Positions 8,509 to 14,231 of a stretch of 14,231 bases of DNA are shown one piece after another. Below the pieces are notes generated by a model, which was not told the DNA's origin, ran no database searches, and worked only from the letters and a program-made list of their open reading frames with translations. Position 1 is the first letter of the stretch, and the number at the start of each line of letters is the position of its first letter. Location of the stretch: positions 1 through 14,231 of the forward strand of contig JAISQQ010000420.1 of the NCBI GenBank assembly GCA_031274075.1, read 5' to 3'. Made by a program: the position numbers and the translations under genes. Origin of the DNA: Accumulibacter sp. GTDB taxonomy: Bacteria; Pseudomonadota; Gammaproteobacteria; Burkholderiales; Rhodocyclaceae.

Positions 8509-9117
8509 TCAAGTCGGACGCTCGCCGTGCAGCACTTCGACCAGGCGCACCGCCTGCTGCTGCATGTCGATGACGAAGCCGTTGACCAGCGCCCGGAAAT
8601 GCCGCCAGAAAAACATGCTGGGGATGGCGATCAGCAGGCCGAAGCCGGTGTTGTACAGCGCGACCGAAATACCGTGCGCGAGTTGCACCGGGTTGCCGCC
8701 CGTCGGCGCCTGCGAGCCGAAAATCTCGATCATCCCGACCACCGTGCCGAAGAGGCCCATCAGCGGACTGATCGAAGCGATGGTTCCCAGGGTGGTCAGA
8801 TAGCGCTCCAGCCGGTGGGCGACCACGCCGCCGGTCTCCTCGATCGCCTCGCGCATGATTTCCCGCGAACTGCCGACGTTGCGCAGGCCCGCGGCCAGCA
8901 CCTGCCCGAGCGGCGAGTGCGCTTCCAGCGCGATGAGCGCCGGTTCAGTCATGCCTTTCTGCCGATAGTCGGCCAGCACGCGTTGCAAAAGCCCGGTGGG
9001 CAAGACCTTGGCGCGGCGCAAGGTTCCCAGTCGTTCGATGATCAGCGCGACGGCGACAATCGAAACGAACAGCAAAGGCCAGATCGGCCAACCGGCCGCC
9101 AGAACGATCGAAAACAC
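8509..9117 (-). CDS. exbB: ExbB/TolQ/MotA-family proton-channel protein
   Basis: A 202-residue protein with three predicted membrane helices (about 11-27, 108-130 and 150-171) in the ExbB/TolQ layout: one near the N-terminus, a cytoplasmic loop, then two together. The segment LGTIASISPLMGLFGTVVGMIE at about 110-131 is the family signature. No ATG lies near the first helix; the GTG at 9117 is chosen because AGGGGAA is just upstream and the protein then starts FSIVLAAGWPIWPLL. The frame stays open upstream to 9528, but that part is non-membrane, basic and not family-like. It forms the channel with ExbD, 10 bases downstream. Confidence 0.95.
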   Translation of the reverse strand: MFSIVLAAGWPIWPLLFVSIVAVALIIERLGTLRRAKVLPTGLLQRVLADYRQKGMTEPALIALEAHSPLGQVLAAGLRNVGSSREIMREAIEETGGVVAHRLERYLTTLGTIASISPLMGLFGTVVGMIEIFGSQAPTGGNPVQLAHGISVALYNTGFGLLIAIPSMFFWRHFRALVNGFVIDMQQQAVRLVEVLHGERPT

Positions 9118-9148
9118 GCTTTTCCCCTGGAAACGATTCAAGCATGAG

Positions 9149-9177
9149 ACTTTAGCCCGAGCGGCGGCCAGCGGCAA
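9149..9177 (-). promoter_or_regulatory. Likely promoter of exbB-exbD
   Basis: On the minus strand TTGCCG (9177-9172) and TAAAGT (9154-9149) are spaced by 17 bases, each four of six to sigma-70 consensus, placing transcription start near 9142 and a leader of about 25 bases before the GTG. Just upstream, at 9185-9208, is a 12-bp direct repeat (GCAAAGAGCCGC/GCAAAGAGCGGC) at about -43 to -66, a position suitable for a regulator. Confidence 0.45.
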
Positions 9178-9236
9178 GTCCTGTGCAAAGAGCCGCGCAA
9201 AGAGCGGCGCGGTTTCGCGCCATCGTGTAACTGTCC

Positions 9237-9271
9237 TTGTCCACATAATCTGTGGATAACTTTGTGGATCA
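9237..9271. promoter_or_regulatory. Cluster of three DnaA-box-like sites
   Basis: TTGTCCACA at 9237-9245 (plus), TTATCCACA at 9251-9259 (minus, an exact DnaA box) and TGATCCACA at 9263-9271 (minus) lie within 35 bases. The first two form the inverted repeat TCCACA-N5-TGTGGA. They sit in the 347-base spacer between divergent exbB and xseA, which otherwise holds only the exbB promoter candidate and the xseA -10 candidate. No dnaA, dnaN or gidA is visible, so this is not called oriC. Confidence 0.5.
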
Positions 9272-9451
9272 CGCTTGAGAAATCGACGTAAACCTGCTTG
9301 GGCAAAGGCTTTTTTGTACTTTGCAAGAAAAAGAGGCATGTGGAAATATCGTTCAGAATCAACATGATAAATTACAGGCCCTTGGCCTGGCGGGCTTTGC
9401 GGGCGGCGGCGGCGGAAACGCGCCAGGGATGTGCATGACTCGGCGACGAGG

Positions 9452-9457
9452 TAGAAT
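9452..9457 (+). promoter_or_regulatory. Possible -10 element for xseA
   Basis: TAGAAT, five of six to the -10 consensus, ends 7 bases before the xseA ATG. Transcription from it would give an almost leaderless message. No convincing -35 is seen, so the call is tentative. Confidence 0.3.
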
Positions 9458-9464
9458 CGACCCC

Positions 9465-10820
9465 ATGACCGAGCCTCTCTCCAACGCCGCGAGCCTTGCC
9501 GCGCCTGCCTCCGTCCTGAGCGTTTCACTGCTCAACCGTCTGGTGCGCGAACGGCTCGAAACCGCGTTTCCGCTGTGCTGGGTTGCCGGCGAAATTTCCA
9601 ACCTGACGATGGCCGCTTCGGGACACGCCTATTTTTCGCTGAAGGACCGCTCGGCGCAGGCGCGCTGCGTGATTTTCCGCAACCGTGTCCAGTTGCTCGG
9701 CTGGCGGCTGGAAAATGGCCAGCACGTCGAGGCGCGGGCGCTGGTCACGCTCTACGAGGCGCGCGGCGATTTTCAACTGAACGTGGAAACCGTCCGCAAG
9801 GCGGGGGTCGGCAATCTCTACGAGCAGTTCGTGATGCTCAAGGAGAAACTGGAACGCGAGGGGTTGTTCGCCCAGGAGCGCAAGCGCCCGCTGCCGGCGT
9901 TTCCCCGCCGGCTCGGCGTGGTGACTTCCTTGCAGGCGGCGGCCTTGCGCGACGTGTTGAGCACGCTGAAACGCCGCGCTCCGTATCTCGAAATCGTGCT
10001 TTATCCGACCCTGGTGCAAGGCGGCGAGGCGCCCGCGCAAATCGTCGCCGCGCTTGAAATCGCCAGCCAGCGCGCGGAATGCGACGCGCTCATCGTGTGC
10101 CGGGGCGGCGGCAGCCTGGAAGACCTCTGGGCATTCAACGACGAGGCCGTGGCCCGGGCGATCCGCGCCTGCCGGCTGCCGGTCGTCACCGGCATCGGGC
10201 ACGAAACCGACGTGAGCATCGCCGATTTCGCCGCCGACCGGCGCGCCGCCACGCCGACCGCGGCCGCCGAACTCGCGGCGCCGGAGCGCGCCGCCTTGCG
10301 GGAGCGCTTGTCCGATCTGCGCCAAGCCTTGACGCGCCGGTTCGAGCGGCGTCTGGAAGCCTGCGGCCAAGCCCTGGATCTGCTGGCCCGCCGCCTGATT
10401 CACCCCGGACAGCGCCTCGAACGGCAGGGCGAACGGCTCGAATCCCTGCGCCGCCGGCTGGCGGCGGCGCTGCGTGAAACCGGGGCGCTCGGACAGGCTC
10501 GCCTGGCCCGAATCGGCCAGCGTCTCCGGCTGGCGCGTCCCGACGTGCCGGCGCGGCGCGCGCGGCTGGAGAGACTCGGCGAGCGGATGCGCCACGCCTG
10601 GGGGGTCGGGCGCGACCGGAAGACGGCCCTGTTTTCGCGTCTCGAGGCCAGCCTGGCGCATCTCGATCCGCGCAAGGTCATGGCGCGCGGCTATAGCCTC
10701 GTTTATGATGCCGAAGGCCGTGTCGTCAGGAACAGTCAAACCCTGGAACCAAACGACAGTGTGACTGTCTCCTTTCACACCGGCCAGGCGAAGGCCCAAA
10801 TCACCCTGGTTCAGCCCTGA
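9465..10820 (+). CDS. xseA: Exodeoxyribonuclease VII large subunit
   Basis: Catalytic subunit of the single-strand-specific exonuclease VII, which acts in DNA repair with the small subunit XseB (not in this window). The 451 residues are full length. An N-terminal OB-fold lies at about 18-115 ([32 protein letters not shown]), followed by the catalytic domain with [15 protein letters not shown] at 151-165, [16 protein letters not shown] at 211-226, and [14 protein letters not shown] at 242-255, then a long alanine/arginine-rich coiled-coil and the C-terminal [10 protein letters not shown] segment. The ATG at 9465 starts just before the family N-terminus; the frame is open to 9321 but that stretch is glycine-rich and not conserved. 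The stop codon lies inside a terminator hairpin. Confidence 0.97.
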   Translation: MTEPLSNAASLAAPASVLSVSLLNRLVRERLETAFPLCWVAGEISNLTMAASGHAYFSLKDRSAQARCVIFRNRVQLLGWRLENGQHVEARALVTLYEARGDFQLNVETVRKAGVGNLYEQFVMLKEKLEREGLFAQERKRPLPAFPRRLGVVTSLQAAALRDVLSTLKRRAPYLEIVLYPTLVQGGEAPAQIVAALEIASQRAECDALIVCRGGGSLEDLWAFNDEAVARAIRACRLPVVTGIGHETDVSIADFAADRRAATPTAAAELAAPERAALRERLSDLRQALTRRFERRLEACGQALDLLARRLIHPGQRLERQGERLESLRRRLAAALRETGALGQARLARIGQRLRLARPDVPARRARLERLGERMRHAWGVGRDRKTALFSRLEASLAHLDPRKVMARGYSLVYDAEGRVVRNSQTLEPNDSVTVSFHTGQAKAQITLVQP

Positions 10821-10831
10821 ACCTTTTTTTT
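10808..10831 (+). terminator. Intrinsic terminator overlapping the xseA stop codon
   Basis: GGTTCA (10808-10813), loop GCCC and TGAACC (10818-10823) form a perfect 6-bp stem followed by eight T. The xseA TGA (10818-10820) is the first triplet of the 3' arm, so a ribosome ending xseA would cover the stem. Confidence 0.85.
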
Positions 10832-10851
10832 CATTCGACCCGGGAGGCACG

Positions 10852-11439
10852 ATGGAACATCAATTACCGCAACTTCCTTTCGCGCAGGACGCGCTGGCGC
10901 CGTTCATTTCGAAGGAAACGATCGAGTACCACTACGGCAAGCACCACCAGGCATACGTCACCAACCTGAACAACCTGATCAAGGGCAGCGAATTCGAGTC
11001 GCTCGATCTGGAAGCGATCGTCAAAAAGGCGCCGCCCGGCGGGGTGTACAACAACGCCGCCCAAGTGTGGAACCATAGCTTTTTCTGGAACAGCCTGAAG
11101 CCGAACGGCGGCGGCGCGCCTTCCGGCGCGCTGGCCGAGGCGATCGACAGGAAGTGGGGATCGTTCGACGAATTCAAGAAGGCTTTCCAGGCTTCCGCGG
11201 TCGGCAATTTCGGTTCCGGGTGGACCTGGCTGGTCAGGAAAGCCGGCCAATCGCTCGACATCGTCAACATGGGCGCCGCCGGCACCCCGCTGACCACCGG
11301 CGACAAAGCGCTGCTGTGCATCGACGTCTGGGAACACGCCTATTACATCGACTATCGCAACCAGCGTCCGAAGTTCGTCGAAGCGTTCCTGAACAAGCTC
11401 GCCAACTGGAGCTTCGCCGAGAAAAACTTCGCCGCCTGA
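10852..11439 (+). CDS. sodB: Superoxide dismutase, iron type
   Basis: Cytoplasmic enzyme that dismutes superoxide to peroxide and oxygen. The 195 residues match the Fe/Mn family. Metal ligands are seen at H27 (YHYGKHH), H75 (VWNHSFFW), D158 and H162 ([11 protein letters not shown]). Motifs such as [20 protein letters not shown] and FGSGWTWLV favour the iron form, though metal use cannot be proved from sequence. The ATG at 10852 follows GGGAGG at a good distance. The xseA terminator lies between the two genes, so sodB probably has its own promoter inside the xseA 3' end; none is obvious, but the inverted repeat GACAGT-GTG-ACTGTC at 10755-10769 is a possible operator there. Confidence 0.97.
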   Translation: MEHQLPQLPFAQDALAPFISKETIEYHYGKHHQAYVTNLNNLIKGSEFESLDLEAIVKKAPPGGVYNNAAQVWNHSFFWNSLKPNGGGAPSGALAEAIDRKWGSFDEFKKAFQASAVGNFGSGWTWLVRKAGQSLDIVNMGAAGTPLTTGDKALLCIDVWEHAYYIDYRNQRPKFVEAFLNKLANWSFAEKNFAA

Positions 11440-11468
11440 CGGCGCCCGGCCCGCGGCACAGGGACTCG

Positions 11469-11494
11469 AAAGGGAAGCGAAACCTTCCCTTTTT
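11469..11494 (+). terminator. Intrinsic terminator of sodB
   Basis: AAAGGGAAG (11469-11477) pairs with CTTCCCTTT (11484-11492) across a 6-base loop and ends in a run of five T (11490-11494). It starts 29 bases after the sodB stop. Confidence 0.85.
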
Positions 11495-11527
11495 CGTTTT
11501 CTGTTTTCCTTTCCCGTTTCCGTTTCC
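11491..11527. repeat. Pyrimidine-rich low-complexity tract
   Basis: An imperfect run of 6-7-bp units of the type CGTTTTC/CGTTTCC follows the sodB terminator. From here to 11596 nothing else is recognised. Confidence 0.5.
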
Positions 11528-11596
11528 GGCCAGGCCGTTCACAGCCTGTCCCGGCCTTGACGGCAAATCGGCATGGCGCGCCGTCCACGCGTCGCC

Positions 11597-11659
11597 TACC
11601 GGGCGCTTCGCATCCGCAAGAATACTGATACCTGAGCTCTGATCCCTGATCCCCGACAC
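11597..11659. repeat. Heptad repeat array, copy 3: core plus one arm, reversed
   Basis: The core (11597-11624) is the reverse complement of the copy 1 core (TACCGGGCGCTTCGC), with an imperfect hairpin. Five 7-bp units follow, with CTG at 11625, 11632, 11639 and 11646 and CCG at 11653. The other arm is absent: no NNNNCAG array is found on the left. The last unit meets the 147-bp palindromic element at 11659 with no gap. Confidence 0.85.
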
Positions 11660-11805
11660 GTAGGGCGGGAAAGCGCAGCGCCTCCCGCCGATTCTTTTCA
11701 CGGCGCAACGCGCCGCACGATTCAAAGGCCGTCGAATAATAGAGGCGGCGGCTGCGCCGCCGGAGAGAACGACCGGCGGGAGGCGCTGCGCTTTCCCGCC
11801 CTACG
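11659..11805. mobile_element. 147-bp MITE-like element, copy A
   Basis: Perfect 32-bp terminal inverted repeats (11659-11690 and 11774-11805, starting CGTAGGGCGGGAAAGCGCAG) enclose 83 bp that contain two further palindromes (CGGCGCAACGCGCCG and GGCGGCGGCTGCGCCGCC). There is no coding capacity. The same length and ends recur at 13338-13484, where the 83-bp interior differs at about six positions. Its size, long perfect ends and recurrence suggest a non-autonomous mobile or REP-type element; target duplications are not clear. Confidence 0.8.
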
Positions 11806-11940
11806 GGGTGCGCCAACGGTTTTGCGCCAATGCCCAAGCAAGCCGGAGACCCACGCCCCAGGAAAATCACCACGATGCCAACGACGCCACAGAGTGTGAT
11901 GGCCCTGCCACGCTCCCAGAGAAAATCGCAAACAGCTTCT
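11659..11940. repeat. Long repeat A, inverted relative to copy B
   Basis: About 282 bp matching 13203-13484 in opposite orientation at high identity (roughly 85-95 percent by eye). It has two parts: a 147-bp palindrome-bounded element (11659-11805) and a 135-bp flank (11806-11940) ending in AACAGCTTCT. Its right edge falls on the last base of the dehydrogenase stop codon. With copy B it brackets the dehydrogenase gene. No transposase is encoded; the short open frames within are not family-like. Confidence 0.92.
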
Positions 11941-12974
11941 TATGGTCTCAAAACAAGCTTGATGCTTTCCTCCCGCGGATCGAGGCAGGTCTCAAGGGCT
12001 TTCTGTAAATCATCCAGGGGGAACTCGTGGGTGATGAGTTTTTCAAGATCGATCCGTTCCGACATTTTGAGCGCGATGGGGAAGTCCCAGCAATATCCCT
12101 GGGAACCTTGCACCCTAATCTCGTAATTGATGAAACGCATGGCGTCGATCCTTATGTTCGGCTCCTCGAAGATTCCGATGATGGTAGCCAGGCCGTTGCG
12201 CCTGAAGCTCGTCATGGCCTGGATAAAGGTGCTTTCCCGGCCCACGCATTCAAAGCTTTTGTCCATGCCGGCGCCGCTCGATATTTCCCGCGCGGCCTTT
12301 TCCAGGTCGTCTCCTTCCCGGGGATTGATCGTGCGGCTCGCGCCGAATTCCCTCGCCATCGCGAGGCGCGCGGCGGAATGATCGCAGAGCGCGATGTCCC
12401 CCGCTTCGCGCAGCCTGCACAGCGCCGTCACCAGAATGCCGATGGCCCCGGCGCCGATGACCAATACCTTTTCGCCAAGCCCGACGTCGGCGCGGCGCAC
12501 CGCGTGGGTCGCCACGGACAGCGGTTCGATGAGCGCGCCGGCCTGGTAGGAAAGATGCGCTGGCAGGGGATACACGCGGGCTTCCTTGACGGTGATGTAA
12601 TTCGCCATGGCGCCGTCGCCGTTGCGGTAGGTAAAGCCGATGTGTTCGCAGTAGCCGTAATGGCCGCGCAGGCAGGCGTCGCATTTTCCGCAGACGATAC
12701 AAGGTTCGACCGTGATCCGGTCGCCCGGCTCGACCCGGCGTACCCCCTTGCCAATGGCGGCCACGTCGCCTGAAAACTCGTGCCCGATGATCACCGGCAG
12801 GGGCACCGATGGATGCCTGCCGGAAAAAATATGCATATCGCTGCCACAGATCGCGCTGGCGACTATCTTGACCACCACTTCGTCATCGGCTGGTTCCATT
12901 ACCGGCCGCTCGATGAAGTCCACGGTTTTGGGACTGACCACCCTGCCGAGACGATTCTTGAACAGCTCTTTCAT
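11940..12974 (-). CDS. Zinc-dependent medium-chain alcohol/polyol dehydrogenase
   Basis: A 344-residue NAD(P)-dependent dehydrogenase of the MDR family (threonine, sorbitol or butanediol dehydrogenase-like). The GroES-like domain carries the catalytic zinc ligands C43, H65-E66 (GHE) and probably E150, and the structural zinc cysteines C95, C98, C101 and C109 in CGKCDACLRGHYGYC. The Rossmann fold has GAGAIG at 174-179, and D198 at the end of the second strand favours NAD over NADP. The substrate cannot be named. The ATG at 12974 has GAGGAAG upstream; an in-frame ATG at 13025 is less supported. The gene is complete, but its TAA takes its last base from long repeat A, and copy B of that repeat lies upstream, so it may travel or invert as a cassette. 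Confidence 0.93.
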   Translation of the reverse strand: MKELFKNRLGRVVSPKTVDFIERPVMEPADDEVVVKIVASAICGSDMHIFSGRHPSVPLPVIIGHEFSGDVAAIGKGVRRVEPGDRITVEPCIVCGKCDACLRGHYGYCEHIGFTYRNGDGAMANYITVKEARVYPLPAHLSYQAGALIEPLSVATHAVRRADVGLGEKVLVIGAGAIGILVTALCRLREAGDIALCDHSAARLAMAREFGASRTINPREGDDLEKAAREISSGAGMDKSFECVGRESTFIQAMTSFRRNGLATIIGIFEEPNIRIDAMRFINYEIRVQGSQGYCWDFPIALKMSERIDLEKLITHEFPLDDLQKALETCLDPREESIKLVLRP

Positions 12975-13202
12975 TTTTGCTTCCTCAGCTTGTTGACCCG
13001 CGGACGGCAAATTACCAGGAATCATAAGCGCCGGACTATTGTTCCGCCCATTTCAAGGCGTCGGACTAGGTGTCGAGGGCATGAGTCCGATCCGGCGGCG
13101 TCCGCGGCCTTGCTTCGCTGGAGCATGGAATAAGCACACAGGTATTGTCTCGTCGCCACGTTCGGGATCTGGCCCAATTGGGCGCGCCCGCTACAGTTCT
13201 TG
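12975..13202. other. Intergenic stretch upstream of the dehydrogenase
   Basis: This 228-base stretch between the dehydrogenase start and long repeat B holds no recognisable gene, RNA or repeat. It must carry the dehydrogenase promoter, but no strong -35/-10 pair stands out. Confidence 0.6.
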
Positions 13203-13484
13203 AGAACCTGTTCACGATCTTCTCTGGGAGCGCGGCAGGGTCATTGCACTCTGTGGCATCGTTGGCGTCGTGGTGATTTTCCTAGGGCGCGGATCTCCGA
13301 CTCGCCTGGACGTTGGCGCCAAACCGTTGGCGCACACCGTAGGGCGGGAAAGCGCAGCGCCTCCCGCCGGTCGTTCTCTCCGGCGGCGTAGCCGCCGCCT
13401 CTATCATTCGGCGGCCTTTGAATCGTGCGGCGCGTTGCGCCATGAAAAGGACCGGCGGGAGGCGCTGCGCTTTCCCGCCCTACG
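13203..13484. repeat. Long repeat B, inverted relative to copy A
   Basis: The 135-bp flank (13203-13337) followed by the 147-bp element (13338-13484), the mirror of copy A. The outer end GTTCACGATCTTCTCTGGGA is found again, inverted, at 13630-13649, so this side of the locus has three copies of the outer terminus in all when copy A is counted. Nothing in it looks like a complete gene. Confidence 0.92.
13338..13484. mobile_element. 147-bp MITE-like element, copy B
   Basis: The same perfect 32-bp terminal inverted repeats as copy A (13338-13369 and 13453-13484) around an 83-bp interior in opposite orientation. Identical length in both copies indicates a defined unit rather than random palindromes. 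Confidence 0.8.
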
Positions 13485-13550
13485 GAACCGTCGCTGTTTT
13501 CACGCACACAGAAGTCGACTTCACGTTCATGGAGAGCGTACGATGGCCTG

Positions 13551-13632
13551 GGGAGCGTGGGGCGCCCGCCCCGCAACAGCGGCGGTGGGGTCATGGCACG
13601 GGTCAAAAGCGGGGCGGGTGCCCCGCGCTCCC
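13551..13632. repeat. 82-bp GC-rich hairpin element
   Basis: 24-bp arms (13551-13574 and 13609-13632) are inverted copies with two mismatches, beginning GGGAGCGTGGGGCGCCCGCC, around a 34-bp loop. Immediately to the right, 13633-13658 carries the outer terminus shared with long repeats A and B, so the element appears inserted beside or within another copy of that larger repeat. Confidence 0.75.
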
Positions 13633-13690
13633 AGAGAAGATCGTGAACAGCTTCTGAGACAGCTTTGGAGACTGTCGACATTCTGCAAAT

Positions 13691-13781
13691 TGTGTCAGTG
13701 ACAGGCGCCAGACGTCAGGCATCAGATTCAACGACCGGCGGCGCAAAGCGCCGGTAACTCCTGCCACCTGATCCCTGACTC
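13691..13781. repeat. Heptad repeat array, copy 2: two arms around a core hairpin
   Basis: In the left arm CAG ends at 13698, 13704, 13711, 13718 and 13725 (four 7-base steps apart from one of 6). The core hairpin CGGCGC-AAA-GCGCCG lies at 13739-13753 and is followed by GTAACT as in copy 1. The right arm is CTGCCAC, CTGATCC, CTGACTC at 13761-13781. The four variable bases differ between units while CTG is kept. The right arm ends exactly where the rfbC stop codon begins (13782). Confidence 0.85.
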
Positions 13782-14231
13782 TCAGTCATCCCCCAGACCC
13801 TCCGCGTCGGCGAGCGCTACGCCCGCGCGATCCTTCGCCGAGAGCACCGGAACGCCGTCCAGGGGCCAGTCGATCGCCAGGTTGGGGTCGTTCCAGCGGA
13901 TGCAGCGTTCGAGTTGGGGCGCGTAATAGTCCGTCGTCTTGTACAGGAACTCGGCGTATTCGCTCAGCACCAGGAAACCGTGGGCGAGTCCTGGCGGAAT
14001 CCAGAGTTGGCGATGGTTGTCGGCGGAGAGCCTGGCGCCGGCCCATTGTCCGAACGTGGGCGAATTCTTGCGGAGGTCGACGGCCACGTCGAAGACCTCG
14101 CCCAGCACGACCCGCACCAGTTTGCCCTGCGCTTTCGGCGGGAGCTGGTAATGCAGGCCGCGCAGGACGTTTCTGGCGCTGCGCGAATGATTGTCCTGCA
14201 CGAACTGGACGTCGAGCCCGGTGGCCTGCTC
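13782..14231 (-). CDS. rfbC: dTDP-4-dehydrorhamnose 3,5-epimerase, 5' end beyond window
   Basis: Epimerase of the dTDP-L-rhamnose pathway for O-antigen or capsule. 149 residues are visible; the start lies outside the window, since the frame is open to the edge (EQATGLDVQFVQDNHSRS) and the family N-terminus is missing. Typical motifs are FVQDNHSRSARNVLRGLHYQ with the catalytic histidine, GKLVRVVLGEVFDVAVDLRK with the active-site lysine region, LWIPPGLAHGFLVLS, and the tyrosine-bearing LYKTTDYYAP, then IRWNDPNLAIDWP. The rfbA, rfbB or rfbD partners are not in view and may lie just beyond the right edge. A heptad array touches its stop codon, leaving no room for a separate terminator other than the array itself. 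Confidence 0.95.
   Translation of the reverse strand, partial: EQATGLDVQFVQDNHSRSARNVLRGLHYQLPPKAQGKLVRVVLGEVFDVAVDLRKNSPTFGQWAGARLSADNHRQLWIPPGLAHGFLVLSEYAEFLYKTTDYYAPQLERCIRWNDPNLAIDWPLDGVPVLSAKDRAGVALADAEGLGDD

Noticed and set aside
9237..9271. Chromosomal replication origin
   Set aside because: Only three boxes, no AT-rich unwinding region of note, and no dnaA, dnaN or gidA beside it.
9118..9528. N-terminal extension of exbB to 9528
   Set aside because: The extra 137 residues are basic and non-membrane, overlap the xseA start and promoter candidates, and the GTG at 9117 has a good ribosome binding site.
9525..10850. 441-codon minus-strand open frame opposite xseA
   Set aside because: Shadow of xseA, with no recognisable domain and low-complexity composition.
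13200..13701. Overlapping short open frames on both strands in the repeat region
   Set aside because: They run through palindromic elements, are arginine- and alanine-rich, and have no start signals or known motifs.

Overview
The window is GC-rich bacterial chromosome. The gene set and order (an Smr-domain gene beside trxB, adk-kdsB-Trm112-lpxK on one strand, exbB-exbD, xseA, sodB) fit a betaproteobacterium, most likely of the Rhodocyclales. That placement is inferred from gene order and protein sequence; no database search was run.

Layout. 1-392 (-): 5' part of an Smr-domain gene. 397-550: heptad repeat array around a small hairpin. 560-1522 (-): trxB. 1690-2400 (+): Crp/Fnr-type regulator whose N-terminus is made of a 12-bp tandem repeat. 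2432-2504: palindromic repeat pair. 2546-5266 (-): adk, kdsB, a Trm112-like zinc-ribbon gene and lpxK, the last three overlapping. 5371-7937: accessory block with an XRE regulator (-), a DUF1643 protein (+), an exported unknown (+) and an Nmad2-like protein (+); the last two are clearly AT-richer than their surroundings. 8079-9117 (-): exbD and exbB. 9465-10820 (+): xseA, ending inside its own terminator. 10852-11439 (+): sodB. 11597-13781: repeat-rich region in which a zinc-dependent dehydrogenase gene (11940-12974, -) lies between two inverted copies of a roughly 282-bp repeat. 13782-14231 (-): rfbC/rmlC, cut by the window end.

How the parts relate. lpxK (lipid A 4'-kinase), kdsB (CMP-Kdo synthesis) and rfbC (dTDP-rhamnose) all serve lipopolysaccharide. 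exbB-exbD and lpxK-Trm112-kdsB-adk point the same way and, from general knowledge of related genomes, are usually contiguous, so the 5.3-8.0 kb block looks like an insertion into that operon. Its DUF1643 and Nmad2-like proteins belong to poorly characterised families, the second named for its association with nucleotide-modification loci. A small mobile DNA-modification or defence module is therefore possible but unproven.

The most unusual structural signal is a composite repeat seen three times (397-550, 11597-11659, 13691-13781). It has a core hairpin around GCGAAGCGCC followed by GGTA, from which arrays of 7-bp units of the form CTGNNNN run outward. Two copies have both arms and one has a single arm. 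These arrays sit within a few bases of genes or directly against another repeat.
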